Positions 6,736 to 13,142 of a stretch of DNA of 53,672 bases are shown one piece after another. The stretch is from a virus, in the IMG/VR virus record IMGVR_UViG_3300027734_000094, positions 1 to 53,672 of that record. One strand, written 5' to 3'. Within the stretch, counting starts at the first letter, position 1. Each line of letters begins with the position of its first letter. Below the pieces are notes generated by a model. It worked only from the letters and a program-made list of their open reading frames with translations, did not search any database and had not been told where the DNA came from. Both the position numbers and the translations under genes were made by a program.

Positions 6736-8274
6736 TTGCAGATCGTTAACGACTCTGTCCTGCTAGTAGACGCAGCCGACCCTACATCCATCCTCTCCCG
6801 CATCAAGAAGAGCAAGATGGTCGATGACCACGTTGCGGTCTGGTGGGGTCAGAAGGAAGCCGAAGCGCTCGCCGATCTCAAGCTAGAAGCGCCGTCCCCC
6901 ATCCTGCGGGACTACACGTGGACAGGGAAGTTCACCCCCTTCGACCACCAGAAGGCAACTTCTTCATTTCTCTCAATCCGCAAACGCGCGTTCTGCTTCA
7001 ACGAGCAGGGCACCGGTAAGACTGCTAGCGTCATATGGGCGGCGGATTACCTGATGAAGCTGGGGCTGATTAAGCGCGTACTGGTGCTGTGCCCTCTGTC
7101 CATCATGAAGTCGGCGTGGCAGCGCGACCTGTTTACCTTTGCTATGCACCGCTCGTGCGGCGTAGCGCACGGCACACCGACGCAGCGGAAGAAGGTCGTC
7201 GAGTCTGGCGCGGAGTTCGTCATCCTCAACTTTGACGGGCTGGCTGTGGTCAAGGACGAGGTAGCGGCAGGTGGCTTCGACCTGATCGTGGTGGACGAGG
7301 CCAACGCCTACAAGAACGCGCAGACCAACCGCTGGAAGGTGATGAACCAGCTCCTCAAGGCCACCGACCCGCGCCTGTGGATGCTAACCGGGACGCCTGC
7401 AGCGCAGTCCCCCGTAGATGCCTACGGCCTTGCCAAGCTGGTCAACCCCGAGAATTGCCCCCGGTACTACACCGAGTTCCGTGCCACGGTCCTGACCAAG
7501 GTCACGACGTTCAAGTGGGTCCCCAAACCCACGGCTCCGGCCTACGTGCATAATATCCTGCAGCCTGCTATCCGCTTCGAGAAGAAGGATTGCCTCGACC
7601 TGCCCCCGGTCACGCACGTAGAGCGCGATGCGCCACTCACCCCCCAACAGATGAAGTACTACAAGGTGCTCCGCGACGAGATGCTGCTAGAGGCAGCGGG
7701 TGAGGAAGTCAGTGCGGTCAACGCAGCGACCAAACTGAACAAGCTCCTGCAGATCAGCGGCGGCGCGGTCTACACCGACGAGGGCTCAGTGCTGGAGTTC
7801 GACGTGTCGAACCGGCTTAACGCGGTCCTAGAAGTCATTGAGGAGGCCAGCCACAAGGTGCTGGTCTTTATCCCCTTCACCCACACCATCGAGCTGCTTC
7901 GCGCTAGGCTGGAGAAGGAAGGTATCTCCTGCGGCGTCATCAACGGCAGCGTGTCGGTGAACAAGCGCAGCGATATTGTGCACCAGTTCCAGACCCAGAA
8001 GGACCCGCATGTGCTGCTCATTCAGCCGCAGGCTGCAAGTCATGGCCTGACGCTGACGGCGGCGGATACTATCATCTGGTACGCGCCTGTGACGAGTGTG
8101 GAGACCTACCTGCAAGCCAACGCCCGCATCGACCGTCCGGGGCAGAAGCACAACATGACCATCGTGCACATCAAGGGCAGCCCGGTCGAAGAGAAGCTGT
8201 ATACGATGCTACGTGGGAACATCGACAATCACCAGAAGCTGATCGATCTTTATCGTGATCTGGTGAGCGCGTAA
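6736..8274 (+). CDS. SNF2-type superfamily 2 DNA helicase/translocase
   Basis: A 512-residue helicase. It shows a Q-region (FDHQKATSSFL), Walker A EQGTGKT (Lys96), a DEAN box (VVDEANAYKN, about residue 187), motif III LTGTPA, and in the second RecA domain motif VI QANARIDRPGQKH near the C terminus. These are the marks of SNF2-like ATP-dependent double-strand DNA translocases found in many phage replication modules. The start is TTG at 6736, because the shared leader AGGAGCAAAC sits right before it and the next in-frame ATG would cut the conserved N terminus. It ends just before the second promoter-like element. It may remodel replication forks or displace bound proteins. Confidence 0.93.
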   Translation: MQIVNDSVLLVDAADPTSILSRIKKSKMVDDHVAVWWGQKEAEALADLKLEAPSPILRDYTWTGKFTPFDHQKATSSFLSIRKRAFCFNEQGTGKTASVIWAADYLMKLGLIKRVLVLCPLSIMKSAWQRDLFTFAMHRSCGVAHGTPTQRKKVVESGAEFVILNFDGLAVVKDEVAAGGFDLIVVDEANAYKNAQTNRWKVMNQLLKATDPRLWMLTGTPAAQSPVDAYGLAKLVNPENCPRYYTEFRATVLTKVTTFKWVPKPTAPAYVHNILQPAIRFEKKDCLDLPPVTHVERDAPLTPQQMKYYKVLRDEMLLEAAGEEVSAVNAATKLNKLLQISGGAVYTDEGSVLEFDVSNRLNAVLEVIEEASHKVLVFIPFTHTIELLRARLEKEGISCGVINGSVSVNKRSDIVHQFQTQKDPHVLLIQPQAASHGLTLTAADTIIWYAPVTSVETYLQANARIDRPGQKHNMTIVHIKGSPVEEKLYTMLRGNIDNHQKLIDLYRDLVSA

Positions 8275-8277
8275 GGC

Positions 8278-8306
8278 TTGACACTGTCAAATCTCAGGGT
8301 AATGTA
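8278..8306 (+). promoter_or_regulatory. promoter-like element with perfect palindrome, copy 2
   Basis: TTGACACTGTCAA (8278-8290) is a perfect 13-nt inverted repeat whose first half is a consensus -35. GGGTAATGT follows at the same distance as in the copy at 1268, with a weak TAATGT as a possible -10 (16-nt spacing). Transcription would begin at about 8312, at the tRNA gene, and would feed the SSB genes. The poor -10 suggests activator dependence or a pure operator. Confidence 0.5.
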
Positions 8307-8311
8307 AGGGA

Positions 8312-8385
8312 TACCGGGGTGGCGAAATTGGCAACGCACCCTCTTACGTGAGGGAGAGTGGGGGTTCGAGTCCCTCCTCCGGGTA
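8312..8385 (+). tRNA. atypical tRNA-like gene
   Basis: A cloverleaf is visible. The D-arm is GCG/CGC (8322-8324 with 8335-8337) around AAATTGGCAA, a loop usual in Leu-type tRNAs. The anticodon stem is CCCTC/GAGGG (8339-8343 with 8350-8354), followed by a 5-nt variable region. The T-arm is GGGGG, TTCGAGT, CCCTC (8360-8376). The acceptor pairs TACC with GGTA and GG with CC, with one G-G mismatch. Two defects stand out: the anticodon loop TTACGT has 6 nt instead of 7, and one extra C (8377) sits before the 3' acceptor strand. The anticodon may be ACG (Arg) or TAC (Val); I cannot decide. No CCA is encoded (ACAACA follows). It could be a decaying or non-decoding tRNA. Confidence 0.6.
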
Positions 8386-8401
8386 CAACAAGGAGCAAAC
8401 T

Positions 8402-8809
8402 ATGGAAGACAACGCACTCCCTGCGGATAAGCTCGTCGCGGTCTACCGGAAAATCCGGGCCGTTATCGACAAGAAAGAGGAAGCGCACAAGGAAGAGATC
8501 GGTAACCTCAAGACTCAGCTCGATAAGGTCTCAGCTAAGCTGCTGGACATCTGCAACGAGCAGAACGTCGATGGGCTGAAAACCCCCGAAGGTACCGTGA
8601 CCCGCCGCACCGTGACCCGCTACTGGACGAACGATTGGGAAGCCATGTACCGGTTCATCAAGGAGCAGGACGCTCCGTTCCTCTTGGAGCAGCGCATCCA
8701 CAACGGCAACATGAAGCAGTACATCGAAGAGAACCCCGATACGCTGCCCATGGGCCTTAACGCAGACACCAAGTACGCGATCACCGTTCGCAAACCGACC
8801 AACAAGTGA
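8402..8809 (+). CDS. conserved phage hypothetical protein upstream of SSB (135 aa)
   Basis: The ATG at 8402 is chosen because the full shared leader AAGGAGCAAACT lies directly before it; longer readings would run back into the tRNA. The N-terminal 60 residues are a charged, heptad-like coiled coil (KIRAVIDKKEEAHKEEIGNL). The C-terminal part has TPEGTVTRRTVTRYW, then FIKEQDAPFLLEQRIHNGNM and a final ITVRKP strand. This architecture recurs next to single-strand-binding genes in many phages, always without a known function. It is probably a replication accessory protein; that is inference from position. Confidence 0.75.
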   Translation: MEDNALPADKLVAVYRKIRAVIDKKEEAHKEEIGNLKTQLDKVSAKLLDICNEQNVDGLKTPEGTVTRRTVTRYWTNDWEAMYRFIKEQDAPFLLEQRIHNGNMKQYIEENPDTLPMGLNADTKYAITVRKPTNK

Positions 8810-8816
8810 GGACACA

Positions 8817-9767
8817 ATGAGCAATCTTGCCATCTTCAAGAACGCGACTGCTGTCGCCAATACCCGCCGTCCGGTCTCTGACCTTACCAAGTCGGTGGCT
8901 ACCTCTGTCTCGGTGCGCCGCATCCAGACCAATACCAACGGCACCTTCAAGCGTATCGTGGGCGGCGAGCAGATCGGTAAGGCGATCCGTGGCGAGTTCA
9001 ACGCCATCATCGTGAGCATGCTGCCGAAGGTGAGTCGCACCTTCTACGCGGGTAAGTATGACCCCGACGCGAAGCCGACCCTGCCTGACTGCTGGTCGAA
9101 CAACGGCGATATGCCGGAAGCCAATGCCCCGAAGCGCCAGTCGGCCAACTGCGCCAACTGCAAGAACAATATCGACGGCTCCGGCGAGAACGGTAAGGGT
9201 AAGGCATGCCGCTTCCAGCGCCGTGTCGCTCTGATCCTCGAAGGTGATGACTCCGGCGATACCTATCAGTTCAACATCCCGGCCAAGTCGCTCTTCGGTA
9301 AGGGTAGTGGCAATACCCACCCGTTCGAGAGCTACGTGCGTTTTCTTGCCGCGAACGACGAGTCGATTGATTACGTGGTTACCAATATCGCGTATAACCT
9401 CGACGCCGACACGATGGAGCTCCAGTTCACTCCGGTGCGCCCGATCACCGATGAAGAGTATGAGCTGGTTGTGGCAGCACAGGCAGACCCGGCTACGCAG
9501 CGTCTCGTTCAGCTGACCGTGGCTGAAGCTGACGGTGCAAAGGCTAAGGAGCCCGCTGCGAAGGAGGAAGAGGAGGAAGAAGCGCCCGCCGCTAAGCCTG
9601 CTACCAAGCCCGCTGCGAAGGCCAATGTCTGGGCCGACGACGAGGAAGAGGAGGAAGCCCCGAAGCCTGTCAAGCGCGCCGCTAAGCCTAAGGAAGAGAC
9701 CGCCAAGCCTAAGGACGACCTTGCTGCTCTGGTCAATGTCTGGGCTACGGATGATGAGGAAGGCTGA
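8817..9767 (+). CDS. probable single-stranded DNA-binding protein
   Basis: A 316-residue protein. The core contains a strand-rich domain with a motif common in phage SSB-like proteins (SRTFYAGKY, then PDCWSNNGDMPEA). A cysteine cluster follows (SANCANCKNNI, with another Cys in GKACRF), likely binding zinc. The last 85 residues are low-complexity: alternating Lys/Ala/Pro and runs of Glu, ending in ATDDEEG. An acidic disordered tail is typical of SSBs and of T7 gp2.5, where it recruits polymerase and helicase. Position between the polymerase and the primase-helicase fits. The start ATG has GAGG upstream, 7 bp after the preceding stop; the end overlaps the HTH gene by one base. The SSB assignment is by pattern, not by search. 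Confidence 0.7.
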   Translation: MSNLAIFKNATAVANTRRPVSDLTKSVATSVSVRRIQTNTNGTFKRIVGGEQIGKAIRGEFNAIIVSMLPKVSRTFYAGKYDPDAKPTLPDCWSNNGDMPEANAPKRQSANCANCKNNIDGSGENGKGKACRFQRRVALILEGDDSGDTYQFNIPAKSLFGKGSGNTHPFESYVRFLAANDESIDYVVTNIAYNLDADTMELQFTPVRPITDEEYELVVAAQADPATQRLVQLTVAEADGAKAKEPAAKEEEEEEAPAAKPATKPAAKANVWADDEEEEEAPKPVKRAAKPKEETAKPKDDLAALVNVWATDDEEG

Positions 9768-10009
9768 TGAGCCAAGGCTATAGTCTGCGCATTCGTGACT
9801 TGAATGCCAAGGCAGATGCGCGCAAGCTGGGCGTTCGTCTTGGGCGGCTGTGCATCGAGCACGATGTACCCGTTTCAGTGCTCGCGCAGCGTATGGGTGT
9901 GACTAGGGCCACGGTGTATAACTGGTTCTGCGGGGCTTCGGCCCCGCAGGCCAACGTCACCACCCCTATTGAAGCCTTCATCGCTACCCTAGAGAACGCC
10001 GCTGCGTAA
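9767..10009 (+). CDS. XRE-like helix-turn-helix regulator
   Basis: An 80-residue protein with a central HTH: LGVRLGRLCIEHDVPVSVLAQRMGVTRATVYNWFCG. The second helix (VSVLAQRMG) and recognition helix (RATVYNWF) fit the Cro/CI/XRE plan, including the Trp after the recognition helix. The start overlaps the SSB stop (TGATG) with AGGAAGG upstream, so it is translated with the SSB. It could be an early-to-late switch regulator. There is no divergent repressor partner, so a classic lysogeny circuit is not supported. Confidence 0.8.
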   Translation: MSQGYSLRIRDLNAKADARKLGVRLGRLCIEHDVPVSVLAQRMGVTRATVYNWFCGASAPQANVTTPIEAFIATLENAAA

Positions 10010-10035
10010 GCACGGTGTTGGAGATGGTATAACGG

Positions 10036-10056
10036 GAGCCGTGCCTCACACGGCTC
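10036..10056 (+). other. perfect 8-bp stem-loop before the primase-helicase gene
   Basis: GAGCCGTG (10036-10043) pairs perfectly with CACGGCTC (10049-10056) around CCTCA. It fills the 68-nt gap between the HTH gene and the primase-helicase. No U-run follows, so it is not a standard terminator. It could be an RNase III site, an mRNA stabiliser or a regulator of the weak downstream start. Confidence 0.6.
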
Positions 10057-10077
10057 TGATATGGGGTGTCCGCAAAC

Positions 10078-12885
10078 ATGGACGGGTTCGACCTACTGAC
10101 GACGGTTCAACCAGCTAACGGCTGGTTCGCCATCGTGGGTATCAAAGGGGATAGCAGGCAGCAGGAGCTAGTAGAGACACGCGAAGAGTTTGAAGAATGG
10201 GTTGAGCACTTCCAGCGCACAAAGCGCAATGTCTTCTTCGGGGTAGCTAAATATACAGACGGTTCTTCCCGTAAGAAGGACAACGTCCAAGCACTCAAGT
10301 CTTTCTGGATCGATATCGACTGCGGCCCCGGTAAGGGGTACGCCACGCAAGCAGAGGGGATCATCGCCCTCCAGCAGTTCTGCCGCAACGTAGGCCTGCC
10401 TAGGCCCATCATCGTTAACTCTGGACGCGGGCTGCACGTATACTGGGCGCTCGAAGAGGAGGTGACCCGCGCAGAGTGGGAGCTGATAGCCAAGCGCCTC
10501 AAGGAAGTCTGCGCTACGCAGGATATGCGGGTAGACAACAGCTGCTTTGAAGTAGCCCGCATTCTGCGTGTACCCGGCACTCACAACCACAAGGGCGATG
10601 AACCGGCACCGGTCTACGTTATTAACGAGGCCAAGCCTACGACCTACGAGCATATCCGCAAGGTGCTGGGGGTGAAGGAGCAGGCTGCGCCTGTAGCGCG
10701 CTCCGGGCGCGGTATGAGCGCACTGGGTAAGCAGGCGCAGGACAGCATCACCTCGGTCTTCAGTCACATAATGACGCGCGAGGATGGTGGGTGTGCGCAG
10801 CTCGCCGCCTGCTACAAGGAGAGGGAGACGCTCGCCGAGCCCCGCTGGTTCGACGCACTCTCAGTAGCTAAGTTCTGCAAGGACAAGGATAAGGCAGTAC
10901 ACAGGCTGTCAGCTGACCATCCGGATTACGACCCGGCAAAGGTCGAGCAGAAGCTGAAGCACATCGCAGGCCCGCACACCTGCGAGATATTCGAGAGCAA
11001 CAATCCGGGCGGTTGCGCGAAGTGCCCACACAAAGACAAGATCAAGTCCCCCATCGTGCTGGGGCGCGTCGTAGAGGTAGCCACGGAGGAGGATAACACC
11101 TTTGAGGAGGTAGCCGACAACGGCACGACCACCCTCTACAAGATACCCGAGTACCCGTTCCCCTACGTGCGTGGCAAGAATGGTGGCATCTACCGCCAAC
11201 CTGACGGTGCGGAAGCTGAGCCTATCTTCATCTACCCGTACGATCTGTACGTGGTTAAGCGCATGAGGGACCCGAATGAAGGTGGTGTGGTGTTGATCCG
11301 CTCGCACACACCCAAGGATGGCGTCGAGGAGTTCGCCATTGCTAACAGTAAGATCAGCGAACCCACTGAGGTACGCAAAGAGCTAGCCCGCAGGGATATC
11401 CTGTTGGCCAAGAAACAGTTCGACCTGCTGGTGGACTACATCATACGGTCGGCACAGGACCTACGTCATAACAGGAAGGCAGAGCAAATGCGTAATCAGT
11501 TTGGTTGGGCAGACGGAGATAAGAAGTTCATTATCGGGGACCGTGAGGTCAGCGCAGAGGGCACGTATCACAGCCCCCCGTCCTCAGTGACCCGCGCACT
11601 CACCGATCACATGGCACCCGCAGGGACGTTCGATAAGTGGAAGGAAGTGTTCGACCTCTATGGTCGCCCCGGCCTTGAGGCATCTGCCTTCGCTGCGGCT
11701 ACTGCGTTCGGTGCACCTCTGCTACGCTTCTCTGGTCAGCGCGGTGCGATCATCAACCTCGTGAACACGCTTTCTGGCACCGGTAAAACTACGATCCTTC
11801 ACATGGCTAACAGCGTATGGGGGGACCCTGAGAAGCTCTGCGCCAAGAAGGACGACACGTTCAACTCCAAGGTGTTCAAGCTCGGAGTGCTCTGCAACCT
11901 GCCGGTGTGCTTCGATGAGATGTCGAACATGGACCCTAAGCACCTTAGCGAGTTGGCTTACCTCATCACGCAAGGTACGGGTAAGGACCGCATGAAGGCG
12001 AGCACGAACGAGCTCCGGGTCAACCTCACGTCGTGGCAGACCATCGCACTCTGCTCGTCCAACCACTCGTTTTATGAGAAGTTGGAGTTCCTCAAGGATA
12101 ACCCGCAGGGTGAGATGATGCGCATCATCGAGTACAGCCTCGGCTACTCAGACGCTATCGACACCGAGACCGGCAAGCAGATGTTCGATCATCAGCTCAT
12201 GGAGAACTACGGTCACGCTGGGGATATCTACGCCCGCTACCTGATCGAGAACTACGAGGAGGTGAAGGCGCTGTATATGACGGTACAGAACCGCCTCGAT
12301 ACGATCCTCAAACTTACGCAGCGCGAGCGCTTCTGGTCCGCTACCGTCGCTGCCAATATCACTGGTATCCAGATAGCCGTGCGCCTCAAACTGTGTAGCT
12401 GGGATATCGCTGCTATCTTCAAGTGGGCCTGCAAGATGGTCCGCACTCTCCGCAACACGACGGTTCCCCCCATTGCGCAGGACAAGGAAGTCCTCGGTGA
12501 TTTCATGCTTCGCCACATGGACAATGTGTTGATCGTCAACGACGGGGTGGACCTGCGCAGTAAGATGCAGGGGGTGCCTGAGCTAGAGCCGAAGCGCGAG
12601 CTGATCGTACGCTACGAGCCCGATACGCAGCTAGTCTATATTACCGTAGCGGCTTTCCGCCTCTACTGCGCGGCGCGTAACATCGGTTATCGTGAGACCA
12701 TCAAAAACCTCAAGAACACTGGTGTATTCCTCAAGACGGACCAGAAGCGCATGTCCAAGGGCATGCGCGTGAACACCCCGCCTGTGCAGGCTATGATCCT
12801 AGACGGACGTCACTCCGACTTCGCTGCACTTGTGGATATGATCCCCGAAGACAAGGCCGACGCAGATGCGGGTAGCGGGGGTTGA
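10078..12885 (+). CDS. primase-helicase (AEP-like primase plus SF3/D5-like helicase)
   Basis: A 935-residue replication protein; GTG 10066 would add four residues and neither start has a clear Shine-Dalgarno. The N-terminal 190 residues look like a RepB/AEP-type primase: FWIDIDCGPGKGY (acidic pair), IIVNSGRGLHVYW, and RILRVPGTHNHK. The middle carries a PriCT-like stretch ending in paired cysteines (HTCEIF and GGCAKCPHK). The C-terminal half is a helicase: Walker A NTLSGTGKTT, a Walker B-like CFDEMSNMD, and a sensor-like LCSSNHSF. Together they should prime and unwind DNA for the family A polymerase. It overlaps the next gene by 20 bp and is the longest gene of the early block. Confidence 0.9.
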   Translation: MDGFDLLTTVQPANGWFAIVGIKGDSRQQELVETREEFEEWVEHFQRTKRNVFFGVAKYTDGSSRKKDNVQALKSFWIDIDCGPGKGYATQAEGIIALQQFCRNVGLPRPIIVNSGRGLHVYWALEEEVTRAEWELIAKRLKEVCATQDMRVDNSCFEVARILRVPGTHNHKGDEPAPVYVINEAKPTTYEHIRKVLGVKEQAAPVARSGRGMSALGKQAQDSITSVFSHIMTREDGGCAQLAACYKERETLAEPRWFDALSVAKFCKDKDKAVHRLSADHPDYDPAKVEQKLKHIAGPHTCEIFESNNPGGCAKCPHKDKIKSPIVLGRVVEVATEEDNTFEEVADNGTTTLYKIPEYPFPYVRGKNGGIYRQPDGAEAEPIFIYPYDLYVVKRMRDPNEGGVVLIRSHTPKDGVEEFAIANSKISEPTEVRKELARRDILLAKKQFDLLVDYIIRSAQDLRHNRKAEQMRNQFGWADGDKKFIIGDREVSAEGTYHSPPSSVTRALTDHMAPAGTFDKWKEVFDLYGRPGLEASAFAAATAFGAPLLRFSGQRGAIINLVNTLSGTGKTTILHMANSVWGDPEKLCAKKDDTFNSKVFKLGVLCNLPVCFDEMSNMDPKHLSELAYLITQGTGKDRMKASTNELRVNLTSWQTIALCSSNHSFYEKLEFLKDNPQGEMMRIIEYSLGYSDAIDTETGKQMFDHQLMENYGHAGDIYARYLIENYEEVKALYMTVQNRLDTILKLTQRERFWSATVAANITGIQIAVRLKLCSWDIAAIFKWACKMVRTLRNTTVPPIAQDKEVLGDFMLRHMDNVLIVNDGVDLRSKMQGVPELEPKRELIVRYEPDTQLVYITVAAFRLYCAARNIGYRETIKNLKNTGVFLKTDQKRMSKGMRVNTPPVQAMILDGRHSDFAALVDMIPEDKADADAGSGG

Positions 12886-13063
12886 GTACGAGGTGAACTG
12901 GCGAGGCTTCACCAGAGGCAAGTCGCTGTTCTTCCCCTGCCTAGATACGAAGGCGGCGTGGCGCGAGGTTAGTCCTGTGTTGCGCCGCCTGAGGTTCAAG
13001 GTGGTCTATAAAGGCGTAGTGGACCAGTCTGGAGTTAGGGGTTTACGAATCTGGCGAACGTGA
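12866..13063 (+). CDS. small conserved phage protein (65 aa)
   Basis: The gene starts at ATG 12866 inside the primase-helicase gene (20-bp overlap) and closes the early block. The product has WRGFTRGKSLFFPCLD, a pattern familiar from tiny podovirus proteins in which a basic segment precedes a conserved FFxPCLD. Then comes a helix and a terminal basic strand (LRFKVVYKGVVDQSGVRGLRIWRT). Its function is unknown. It is followed by a 3' untranslated stretch and a strong terminator. Confidence 0.6.
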   Translation: MRVAGVEYEVNWRGFTRGKSLFFPCLDTKAAWREVSPVLRRLRFKVVYKGVVDQSGVRGLRIWRT

Positions 13064-13142
13064 TAGAACGTCCTCGGAAGTTTGCTCCTTCCATTTCACT
13101 CTCCCAACTCCCCCGCAGCCCCCCGCGCTGCGGGGGTTTTTT
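13064..13142 (+). ncRNA. candidate 3'-UTR-derived antisense RNA
   Basis: This 79-nt stretch follows the last early stop codon and ends in an intrinsic terminator, the usual build of a 3'-UTR-derived small RNA. It contains GTTTGCTCCTT (13080-13090), the exact complement of the leader AAGGAGCAAAC that covers the ribosome binding sites of early genes at 1321, 4758 and 8402. Ten of the 11 positions also match at 4079 and 6736. Whether a stable RNA accumulates is not known; the call rests on complementarity and architecture only. Confidence 0.35.
13110..13142 (+). terminator. intrinsic terminator of the early block
   Basis: CCCCCGCAGC (13110-13119) and GCTGCGGGGG (13127-13136) form a perfect 10-bp stem with a 7-nt loop, followed by TTTTTT (13137-13142). 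It stops rightward transcription. Read leftward there is no U-run, although the late block also ends here (stop at 13141-13143). Confidence 0.93.

Noticed and set aside
10018-10080. tRNA gene before the primase-helicase
   Set aside because: The D-like ATGGTATAACGGG and hairpin recall a tRNA, but no T-arm, no 5-bp anticodon stem with a 7-nt loop and no acceptor stem can be built.
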